Source: JBHEMT01 sp046262435 (GTDB lineage Bacteria > Chloroflexota > Dormibacteria > Aeolococcales > Aeolococcaceae). Taken from it: a stretch of 13,780 nucleotides of DNA. Position 1 is the first letter of the stretch, and each line of letters begins with the position of its first letter. The notes under the pieces are model-generated. The model did not search any database. It was given only the letters and a program-made list of their open reading frames with translations, and was not told the origin of the DNA. The position numbers were made by a program, and so were the translations under genes. This document shows positions 7,901 through 13,187 of this stretch, piece after piece. The DNA is taken from NCBI GenBank assembly GCA_046262435.1, contig JBHEMT010000126.1, positions 1-13,780 on the forward strand, given 5' to 3'.

Positions 7901-8558
7901 GGCGATGCGCGATCTCGAGATCCGTGGCGCCGGCAACCTGCTGGGGGAGGAGCAGCACGGCGAGATCGCAGCGGTCGGAATGGAGCTGTACAACCACCTT
8001 CTTGGCCAGGCGGTGAACGCCTTGCAGGGAAAGACCACGCTGGAGTCGCCGGCTCAGGTCAGCGTCAACCTGCCGGTGGCGGCCTACCTGCCGCCCGCCT
8101 ACGTCCAGGACGAGCGGCTTCGGCTGCGCTGCTATCAGGACCTCGCCGCGTGCGCAACCGAGGCCGAGCTAGACCGCCGGGCGCGGGGTCTGAGTGACCG
8201 TTTCGGTGCTCTCCCGCTTCCTGCGGAGGATCTGGTGTTCTCGCTGCGCGTCCGCCTGCTGGCGGCGCTGTGCGGGGCCAACGCCGTGGAAGGCGATGCC
8301 GGGTCGGTGGTCGTACAGTTTCCGGTAGGCCACGGGCTTGACCTCGATGCCGTTGCGCTTCAGTTCCGGTCGAGCATGACCGCCTCGCCGACGAGGCTGC
8401 GGCTCACCTCTCCGGAGATCAGCGGCGGCACCCGCTCCCTGGTGCGTGAGCAACGCGGCGGCGCCAGCGCGGGCGCGCGCTGGCGAGACACCTTGGTCGC
8501 CGTGCTGCGCGAACTGGGGCGGCTCTCCCGCACCCAACGCCGGGCGGTGCCGGCGTGA
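4989..8558 (+). CDS. mfd: Transcription-repair coupling factor Mfd
   Basis: Mfd removes RNA polymerase stalled at DNA lesions and recruits UvrA for nucleotide excision repair. The 1189-residue protein shows the whole family order. First is the UvrB-like N-terminal module (FPGADTLPFDRVPPGEE, then FAVRGGIIDVF). The RNA-polymerase-binding domain starts near 503 (FQPGDLVVHRDHGIGRF). The RecG-like SF2 motor has Walker A GDVGFGKT (654-661), DEEQRFG (755-761), SATPIPRTLHMSL, TTIIESGLDI (from 894) and RGRVGR (926-931). A C-terminal regulatory domain ends the protein. An Arg/Ser-rich linker precedes the polymerase-binding domain. The ATG at 4989 overlaps the end of pth; a TTG two codons upstream is less likely. 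The SD is poor, so coupling to pth is expected. Confidence 0.97.
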   Translation: MSDLSLRARLDALPTLRGLADGSASVLAGVPQGAVGLVAWWLAQSTGRQVLLVAADAEAVYGDCVPWCAEDLLQLFPGADTLPFDRVPPGEEVSRRRLGTLAGLRAGGPQVVVASPAGLLRPTLPPPLVREGAMSLRPGDSVPPETVVRRLLSLGYRRAVAVSAPGEFAVRGGIIDVFGLDRSRPWRAEWFGDEVDGLRAFEVETQTSVSPLAEVQIWPARELDLRPDAVGEALRLLNGVRLASCREEVQESWERDRERLELGAYDEGVDVFAPYLSAFEPTTLLDHLGPDAVVLHVGGRERTRREGRRYVDEVEALRTQEEGRGELPGGARSGMTDVDALWSMLDGHRHLDLLRDTPHRAGVVDLGWTGAEGFAGRFEALAPALRRRLEATHTVVLLSRQGGRVDELLREQGLDPVDLAELDANTTVLPAGACLNLYGEASAGFSAPDAGLDVYTDHELFGLAKRRGSPLARGARRALSTSSRGSRSASTGKAAAKAFTIQFQPGDLVVHRDHGIGRFLDMRRVSGDDGEHEYMTLEYSDGNRLFVPVAHLDRVDRYIGGSDSAPTLSRLGTGEWERVKRRVKERTEEVARELIGLYSRREAAAGHAFMPDGAWQRELEASFPYQETADQELVLEEIKRDMETSKPMDRVVCGDVGFGKTELALRAAFKAAVEGRQVAVLVPTTVLAQQHYATFSARLAAFPVTVRQLSRFCTEDEIRDTLAGCRSGGVDIVVGTHRLLQKDVTFHNLGLVIIDEEQRFGVLQKERFKELRVAVDVLSLSATPIPRTLHMSLAGIRDLSVIQSPPEERQPIKTYVTAREDGLVAEVIGRELARGGQVFYLHNRVQTIQIEADRLRELLPDVRIAIGHGQMPEGALALVMRQFAEGEVDVLVCTTIIESGLDISNANTIVINDAQRFGLAQLYQLRGRVGRSGQRAYAYFLYPPERALTERADKRLDVITDLQDLGAGFKLAMRDLEIRGAGNLLGEEQHGEIAAVGMELYNHLLGQAVNALQGKTTLESPAQVSVNLPVAAYLPPAYVQDERLRLRCYQDLAACATEAELDRRARGLSDRFGALPLPAEDLVFSLRVRLLAALCGANAVEGDAGSVVVQFPVGHGLDLDAVALQFRSSMTASPTRLRLTSPEISGGTRSLVREQRGGASAGARWRDTLVAVLRELGRLSRTQRRAVPA

Positions 8559-8611
8559 GGGGGAGCGCATGTCAGTCGGGCCATACATGACACGGCGGGG
8601 GCGGTCGGCGC

Positions 8612-9457
8612 ATGGATGAAGCGGCGCTCCGGTCCTTTGGCGACCTCAACGAGGTCATTGAGCGACTGCGCGCGCCCGGCGGCTGTCCGTGGGATCGCGC
8701 GCAGACCCATCAAAGCCTGCGTCCCCACCTGCTCGAGGAGGCCCACGAGGCGTTGGAGGCGATCGATTCGGGTGCCCAGGTCAGGCTCGAGGAGGAACTC
8801 GGCGACCTTCTGTTGCAGGTGTTGATGCACTGCGCCATCGCACAGGAGCAGTCCGGGGGGTTCGACATTGGCGATGTTGCGGAGGTGCTCCGCCGCAAGA
8901 TGGTGGGCCGACATCCCCACGTGTTTGGTGAGACCACCGTGGCGGGCGCCGGGGAGGTGGTGGTCAACTGGGAGCGCCTGAAGGCAGCCGAAAAAACCTC
9001 GCGAATCTCGTTGCTTGATGGCGTGCCCGCCTCCCTGCCGGCGCTAGCCGCGGCGCTCGCGGTGCAAAAGCGCCCTGCGCGGGTCGGATTTGACCTCACT
9101 CCGACCGTGGCGACCGCGATGGCTGCGCTGCGCGATGCCGTTGCAGCGGCTGAGCAGGTGGCCGGGGCGGCCACCGATGACAGTCGGTCAGGCGAGGACT
9201 GGGAGGCGGGATCCGCTTTGGAGACGACTTCGTCGTCGTCAATTGCGGAGGAGGTGATCGGAGATCTGCTGTTCGCGGTGGTGGCGCTAGCACGTCGCCT
9301 CAGAGTCAACCCCGAGGACGCCTTGCGCAGGCGATCAGGGCGCTCAGCCACCGAGTTCCGCGCCGTGGAGGAGGGTGTCCGCGCCGAGGGCGGCGACGTG
9401 CATGCCACTACGCCCGAGCAATGGGCAAGGCGTCGGAGCGCCGCCACGATGGAGTGA
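8612..9457 (+). CDS. mazG: MazG-type nucleoside triphosphate pyrophosphohydrolase
   Basis: MazG hydrolyses (d)NTPs, including damaged ones, to NMP and pyrophosphate. The 281-residue product has the tandem MazG architecture. The first domain is complete: CPWDRAQTHQSLRPHLLEEA, metal-binding E43-x-x-E46 and E62-x-x-D65, then RRKMVGRHPHVFG. After a spacer near 115-160, the second domain is recognisable from EEVIGDLLFA (213-222) and NPEDALRR. It lacks the usual ExxE helix, has V215 in place of the first acidic residue of ExxD, and has lost the usual A-N-x-K-F-x-R-R-F pattern. A Ser/Thr-rich insert (about 188-210) lies in front of it. The ATG at 8612 follows a G-rich stretch. It lies 53 nt after mfd and probably belongs to the same unit. 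Confidence 0.93.
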   Translation: MDEAALRSFGDLNEVIERLRAPGGCPWDRAQTHQSLRPHLLEEAHEALEAIDSGAQVRLEEELGDLLLQVLMHCAIAQEQSGGFDIGDVAEVLRRKMVGRHPHVFGETTVAGAGEVVVNWERLKAAEKTSRISLLDGVPASLPALAAALAVQKRPARVGFDLTPTVATAMAALRDAVAAAEQVAGAATDDSRSGEDWEAGSALETTSSSSIAEEVIGDLLFAVVALARRLRVNPEDALRRRSGRSATEFRAVEEGVRAEGGDVHATTPEQWARRRSAATME

Positions 9458-9486
9458 CCCTGCCGGCCCACGATGCCCGCGTCGAG

Positions 9487-9511
9487 GCCCCACTTCCGCG
9501 GGAGGTGGGGC
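9487..9511 (+). promoter_or_regulatory. Hairpin that sequesters the SD of the FtsB-like gene
   Basis: GCCCCACTTCC (9487-9497) and GGAGGTGGGGC (9501-9511) pair over 11 positions, one of them T-G, with a GCG triloop. The right arm contains the entire SD GGAGGT (9501-9506) and ends at the base before the ATG at 9512. No T-tract follows, so this is not an ordinary terminator. Translation would need the stem opened, for example by ribosomes starting at the in-frame ATG at 9473. Confidence 0.6.
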
Positions 9512-10093
9512 ATGATTGCGCGGCAGGCAGTGCCAGGGCCCGGCGAAGCCGCCATCCTGGGCCCTGCCGCCCATCCTCTTTACGTCACCTCGAGGGCAGC
9601 AGTCATCCGTACTTCCTCATCTCCCGGCGCGCATCTCCGCGCGCCATCAACCCGGCGGGTATCCGCGGCACTTGTCGCTGCCCTGAGCGGTTGGGTCGGC
9701 TTCGCTGTCTATGGCGAGGCCGCGTCAGGCCATGCCCTTGATCGCCGAGTTCAGGTCCTCCAGAGCCAGAACTCCCTGCTCAGTGCGCAGATCGCCGAAC
9801 GCCGGCACGAGCTCGCGGCCGCGAACGACCCCGGGTGGCTACAGGAGGAGGCACGCAAGCTCGGGTATGTCCTACCTGGCGAGCACGTCTACGTGATCAC
9901 CTCCCCGGGCGCGGGGCTGCCCGCCTCTGGAGGGGTCGCTGTGCCTCAGCTTCCGGTATACAGCCCCACCCCCGAGGCGAGTCCACCGGCTACGCCGTCT
10001 CCGACGGCCGCGTCGGTGGCCGAGACCACGCCCGCGCCTGGCCCCGCGTCCCCCAGCCCATACCGGTTCTCGATGCCTACCCCAGGCCGCTAG
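9512..10093 (+). CDS. FtsB/DivIC-like septum formation initiator protein
   Basis: FtsB/DivIC proteins are small bitopic membrane proteins that join FtsL and FtsQ/DivIB in the division complex. The 193-residue product has a 50-residue cytoplasmic N-terminus, one membrane segment near 50-68 (RRVSAALVAALSGWVGFAVY), a coiled coil near 75-104 (RRVQVLQSQNSLLSAQIAER), and the family signature DPGWLQEEARKLGYVLPGEH (106-125). A Pro/Ser/Thr-rich tail of about 60 residues, probably extracellular and disordered, is extra compared with short FtsB. The ATG at 9512 is chosen for its GGAGGT SD at ideal spacing; an ATG at 9473 has no SD. It follows mazG by 54 nt. Family assignment is good; whether it is FtsB or DivIC cannot be decided. 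Confidence 0.85.
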   Translation: MIARQAVPGPGEAAILGPAAHPLYVTSRAAVIRTSSSPGAHLRAPSTRRVSAALVAALSGWVGFAVYGEAASGHALDRRVQVLQSQNSLLSAQIAERRHELAAANDPGWLQEEARKLGYVLPGEHVYVITSPGAGLPASGGVAVPQLPVYSPTPEASPPATPSPTAASVAETTPAPGPASPSPYRFSMPTPGR

Positions 10094-10115
10094 AAAGGAC
10101 GTCTTCTAGCCGGCT
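10085..10115 (+). terminator. Stem-loop over the FtsB-like stop codon, possible terminator
   Basis: GCTAGAA (10089-10095) and TTCTAGC (10104-10110) are perfect complements. With one bulged C the stem extends outward to about 10085/10115. The loop is 8 nt and contains GACGTC. The stop TAG (10091-10093) lies inside the left arm. No T-tract follows, so termination efficiency is doubtful. It separates the mazG unit from the tRNA genes. Confidence 0.35.
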
Positions 10116-10127
10116 CGGCCACTGCTG

Positions 10128-10133
10128 TAGAAT
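10128..10133 (+). promoter_or_regulatory. -10 box of the tRNA genes (TAGAAT)
   Basis: TAGAAT matches TATAAT in 5 of 6 positions. A weak -35, TTCTAG at 10104-10109, stands 18 nt upstream. Only five bases separate the box from the first base of the initiator tRNA, so transcription may start at or within a base or two of the mature 5' end. Confidence 0.5.
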
Positions 10134-10138
10134 GCTCG

Positions 10139-10213
10139 AGCGGCGTGGAGCAGTGGCAGCTCGTCGGGCTCATAACCCGAAGGTCGTTGGTTCGAATCCA
10201 ACCGCCGCAACCA
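10139..10213 (+). tRNA. Initiator tRNA-fMet (anticodon CAT)
   Basis: A complete cloverleaf can be drawn. Acceptor positions 2-7 GCGGCG (10140-10145) pair with CGCCGC (10203-10208). The D-stem is GAGC/GCTC with the A11-T24 pair typical of initiators. The anticodon stem TCGGG/CCCGA carries three consecutive G-C pairs next to the loop, the initiator hallmark. The loop CTCATAA has anticodon CAT at 10171-10173. The T-arm is GTTGG/CCAAC with loop TTCGAAT. The discriminator is A and the CCA end is encoded. The first base pair is A10139 opposite A10209, a mismatch as required for initiators but not the usual C1-A72. Confidence 0.95.
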
Positions 10214-10269
10214 CCGCTTCGTCGATGGCGGATAGTCCAAGGCAGAGCCTGACTGCAGCGCTCGCACAC

Positions 10270-10345
10270 GGCGGTATAGCTCAGGTGGTAGAGCAGCCGG
10301 CTCATACCCGGTATGTCCCTGGTTCGAACCCAGGTACCGCCACCA
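10270..10345 (+). tRNA. tRNA-Met, elongator (anticodon CAT)
   Basis: Acceptor GGCGGTA (10270-10276) pairs fully with TACCGCC (10335-10341). The D-arm is GCTC/GAGC, the anticodon stem GCCGG/CCGGT, and the anticodon CAT is at 10303-10305 in loop CTCATAC. The T-arm is CCTGG/CCAGG, and A73 and CCA are encoded. Position 1-72 is a normal G-C pair and the three-G-C anticodon hallmark is absent, so it is not an initiator. A CAT tRNA could also be the TilS substrate tRNA-Ile2. The acceptor here lacks the C4-G69 and C5-G68 pairs used by E. coli TilS, so elongator Met is preferred. Confidence 0.85.
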
Positions 10346-11115
10346 TGGGCGGCGACCATCCGCTACCACCCGCGGACCGAGTCCGCCCCGTCGCCCGGGT
10401 CCGCCGCGCGGTGGCCCGCGCGCTGGACAGGGATGGCATTCTCGAACCCGGGGAGACCGTGCTCGTGGCCTGCAGCGGTGGCCCGGACTCGATGACCCTG
10501 CTCGACGCCCTGGTCCGGCTTGCTCCGCCGCGCGAACTGCGCCTGGTGGTTGCCCATGTCGACCACGGCCTGCGGCGGGGATCCGCTGCCGAGGCGGACC
10601 TGCCCGCCGCGATGGCTGCCGCCGCGGGTCTTCCATTCCACGCGCTGAGCGCCACCGTGGCCGGCCGCGGGTCCCCCCAAGACCTGGCGCGGCGGGCACG
10701 TCACACGGCCCTCAGCACCTGCGCTGCGGCGCTCGGAGCGCAGGCGATTGCCCTGGGTCACACGGCGGACGACCAGGCGGAGACTGTGCTCATGCGCGTC
10801 CTCCGCGGCGCCGACCCGCGCGGCCTCCCGGCGATGCGTGGCCGCGAGCGCGGTCTCGCCCGACCGCTGCTGCGCGTGTGGCGCGCGGATATCGAGGAGT
10901 ACTGCCTCGCCCGGCGGATGACCTTCATTTGCGACCCATCCAATAGCGACCGCCGGTACCTGCGCACCCGGGTGCGACACGAGCTACTGCCCGCACTCGA
11001 GGCTGTTTTCCCCGGCGCCCGCCGCCGCCTCCTCGTCCTCGCCGACCGTCAGCGGGCTCTTATGGAGGGGTTGGTGAACGATCTCCCCACAGAGGAACGT
11101 CGCCCACCCCGGTGA
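10345..11115 (+). CDS. tilS: tRNA(Ile)-lysidine synthetase TilS, short form
   Basis: TilS attaches lysine to C34 of tRNA-Ile(CAT), changing its identity from Met to Ile. The frame shows the PP-loop SGGPDS (44-49), AHVDHGLRRGSAAEAD, ALGHTADDQAETVLMRVLRG, and the C-terminal catalytic-domain signature ICDPSNSDRRYLRTRVRHELLPAL, so identity is clear. At 256 residues it is short: even compact TilS proteins are above 300, and the usual C-terminal tRNA-binding domain is missing. The ATG at 10345 shares its A with the last base of the preceding tRNA gene. GTG at 10411 is an alternative; neither has an SD. It is followed 12 nt later by ftsH, with no hpt between them as in many bacteria. Confidence 0.9.
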   Translation: MGGDHPLPPADRVRPVARVRRAVARALDRDGILEPGETVLVACSGGPDSMTLLDALVRLAPPRELRLVVAHVDHGLRRGSAAEADLPAAMAAAAGLPFHALSATVAGRGSPQDLARRARHTALSTCAAALGAQAIALGHTADDQAETVLMRVLRGADPRGLPAMRGRERGLARPLLRVWRADIEEYCLARRMTFICDPSNSDRRYLRTRVRHELLPALEAVFPGARRRLLVLADRQRALMEGLVNDLPTEERRPPR

Positions 11116-11121
11116 TAGACT
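11113..11121 (+). promoter_or_regulatory. Extended -10 promoter of ftsH
   Basis: TG-A-TAGACT (11113-11121) is an extended -10 element that begins inside the tilS stop codon. Seven bases after it is the A of the ftsH ATG (11128), so the transcript could be leaderless. No -35 is needed or seen. GGTGAT at 11111-11116 could instead act as a distant weak SD in a tilS-ftsH mRNA. Confidence 0.5.
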
Positions 11122-11127
11122 CGATCA

Positions 11128-13035
11128 ATGCGAGGACCACGGCAGCGATTCACCTGGTTGTTCCTGGCAATCGGCATCCTGCTGGTTGGCGGGTTGATGC
11201 TGCGCTCCTTCCCAGGGGGAAGCACGTCGGAGGCGACCGCCGGAGTGTTTCAGCAGGCGGTGCAGAACTACGCAAACCACACGGGGGACGCGTCGTCGAC
11301 CATCTCCGCGGACCCCAAGTTTCCCACTGTCGTCGAGGGCGACGGCCAAACCGTGACCTGGTACAACCAGCGCGGCACCAAGTTCCACACCACGATCAGC
11401 TCTCCGGACCAGGCGACGCGGATCTTTGCTGACAACCACTTCTCCAACCACAAGAGCGATTCCAGTGGGGGCGGTTTTTTGGCCAGCATCATCCTTCCCA
11501 ACGTCTTCATCATCCTGCTGATGGGAGGGTTTCTCTGGTGGATTCTCCGCCAGAGCCAGAGCGGGAACAACCAGGCGATGTCCTTCGGCCGCTCCAAGGC
11601 TCGCCTGCTCACCGGCGACAAGCCGGCGGTCACCTTCGCGGACGTGGCCGGGGTGGAGGAGGCCAAGACTGAGCTCAGCGAGATCGTTGAGTTTCTCAAG
11701 TACCCCGACAAGTTCACGTCGGTTGGCGCACGCATTCCCAAGGGAGTGCTTCTGGTGGGGCCACCCGGGACGGGCAAGACGCTGCTTTCCAAGGCAGTCG
11801 CCGGCGAGGCAGGTGTGCCGTTCTTCTCCATCAGCGGCTCGGAGTTCGTCGAGATGTTCGTCGGAGTCGGAGCGAGCCGGGTTCGCGACCTCTTCGATCA
11901 AGCAAAGAAGAACAGTCCGTGCATCGTCTTCGTCGACGAGATCGACGCAGTAGGACGTCAGCGTGGAGCCGGGCTTGGTGGTGGCCACGACGAGCGCGAG
12001 CAGACCCTCAACCAGCTGCTGGTGGAGATGGACGGTTTCGAGACCAACACCCACGTCATCGTGATCGCGGCCACCAACCGGCCCGACGTGCTCGACCCCG
12101 CGCTACTCCGCCCGGGCCGTTTTGATCGCCATGTGACCCTTGACCGGCCGGACATCCGCGGACGGCGGGCGATCCTCGAGGTGCACGCGCGCAACAAGCC
12201 ACTCGACTCGAGCGTCGACCTCGAGACCCTGGCCAAGCAGACCCCTGGGTTCGCCGGGGCCGATCTCTCCAACCTGATCAACGAGGCGGCGATTCTGGCG
12301 GCGCGGGCCAACCGCAAGGTCATCTCGATGACCGACCTCGAGGAGTCGATCGCACGGGTCATCGCCGGTCCGGAACGGCGGTCGCGGCTGATCTCACCAA
12401 CCGAGAAGCGCACTGTTGCCTACCACGAGATGGGCCACGCGCTGGTGATGAAGACCCTGGAGAACAGCGATCCGGTGCACAAGATCACCATCGTCAGTCG
12501 TGGCCAGGCGCTGGGCTGGACGATGAGCCTGCCCACCGAGGACAAGTACCTGGTGAGCAAGGCCGAACTGGTGGACCAGCTTGCCGGCATGCTCGGTGGC
12601 CGCTGCGCCGAGGAGCTGGTCCTCGGCGAGAAGAACGTGACCACCGGGGCCTCAGACGATATCCGCAAGGCCACCAACCTGGCCCGCAAGATGGTTACCG
12701 AGTGGGGGATGAGCGACAAGCTGGGTCCTCTCGCCTTTGGTGAGAAGAACGAGATGGTGTTCCTGGGCCGCGACCTCGGTGAGCAGCGCAACTATTCCGA
12801 GGACGTCGCCGGCGAGATCGACCAAGAGGTGCACGCCCTGGTCGACAACGCCTTCCTGCGCGCCAAGGAGGTGCTTCGCGCTCGCGAGTCTGTGCTGCGG
12901 GCCCTGGCGGAGCGCCTGCTCGAGGTGGAGACCATGGATGGCCCGGAGATGGATCGGGTGATCGCCGAAACCGAGGCCCGCGACCTGGCAGCGACCGCCG
13001 ATGGGGCCAGCCCCGAGGCCGTGGCGGGCGCCTAG
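11128..13035 (+). CDS. ftsH: Membrane-anchored ATP-dependent zinc metalloprotease FtsH
   Basis: FtsH is a hexameric AAA+ protease that degrades damaged membrane proteins and short-lived regulators. The 635-residue protein has membrane segments near 8-25 and 117-140 flanking an extracytoplasmic domain. The AAA module has Walker A GPPGTGKT (211-218), pore loop F244-V-G, Walker B VFVDEID (267-273) and the second region of homology (ATNRPDVLDPALLRPGRFDR). The zinc site is H433-E434-M-G-H437, with the third ligand probably D511 in TGASDDI. The common form is HEAGH; Met at the third position is unusual but not catalytic. Length is typical. The ATG at 11128 gives the normal short cytoplasmic N-terminus. 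Confidence 0.97.
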   Translation: MRGPRQRFTWLFLAIGILLVGGLMLRSFPGGSTSEATAGVFQQAVQNYANHTGDASSTISADPKFPTVVEGDGQTVTWYNQRGTKFHTTISSPDQATRIFADNHFSNHKSDSSGGGFLASIILPNVFIILLMGGFLWWILRQSQSGNNQAMSFGRSKARLLTGDKPAVTFADVAGVEEAKTELSEIVEFLKYPDKFTSVGARIPKGVLLVGPPGTGKTLLSKAVAGEAGVPFFSISGSEFVEMFVGVGASRVRDLFDQAKKNSPCIVFVDEIDAVGRQRGAGLGGGHDEREQTLNQLLVEMDGFETNTHVIVIAATNRPDVLDPALLRPGRFDRHVTLDRPDIRGRRAILEVHARNKPLDSSVDLETLAKQTPGFAGADLSNLINEAAILAARANRKVISMTDLEESIARVIAGPERRSRLISPTEKRTVAYHEMGHALVMKTLENSDPVHKITIVSRGQALGWTMSLPTEDKYLVSKAELVDQLAGMLGGRCAEELVLGEKNVTTGASDDIRKATNLARKMVTEWGMSDKLGPLAFGEKNEMVFLGRDLGEQRNYSEDVAGEIDQEVHALVDNAFLRAKEVLRARESVLRALAERLLEVETMDGPEMDRVIAETEARDLAATADGASPEAVAGA

Positions 13036-13045
13036 CCTTCCCCGG

Positions 13046-13081
13046 CGACGCCTGAAGGGCCCACCCCCCGGCCCGGCGTCG
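13046..13081 (+). terminator. Bulged hairpin after ftsH, possible terminator
   Basis: The outer stem CGACGCC (13046-13052) pairs with GGCGTCG (13075-13081). An inner stem GGGCC (13057-13061) pairs with GGCCC (13070-13074). TGAA bulges on the left and the loop is 8 nt and C-rich. It is a very stable 12-pair structure 11 nt after the ftsH stop. No T-tract follows, so it is either a U-less terminator, an mRNA 3'-end stabiliser or a leader element. Confidence 0.5.
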
Positions 13082-13087
13082 TACACT
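13082..13087 (+). promoter_or_regulatory. Possible -10 box for the DUF2520 gene (TACACT)
   Basis: TACACT directly follows the ftsH hairpin and is identical to the hexamer proposed before rpsU. No -35 match lies 16-18 nt upstream. It would give a leader of about 95 nt. Weak evidence. Confidence 0.3.
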
Positions 13088-13187
13088 CAGTCCACCCCTT
13101 GTTGGCGCCGGCAGCCACAGACCCGCGGACCGTCGCCGGCCGCGAGGCAGGCCCCCGCGGCGCAGTGGCGAGGGCGGAGGCACCAGC

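Noticed and set aside
9835..10344. Upstream part of a 426-residue frame that runs through the FtsB-like gene and both tRNAs into tilS
   Set aside because: It is the chance absence of stops in a GC-rich region. It would translate two clear tRNA genes, and TilS homology begins only after 10345.
11125..12054. 309-residue minus-strand frame opposite ftsH
   Set aside because: It lies antisense to the conserved AAA region and has no motif or start signal of its own.
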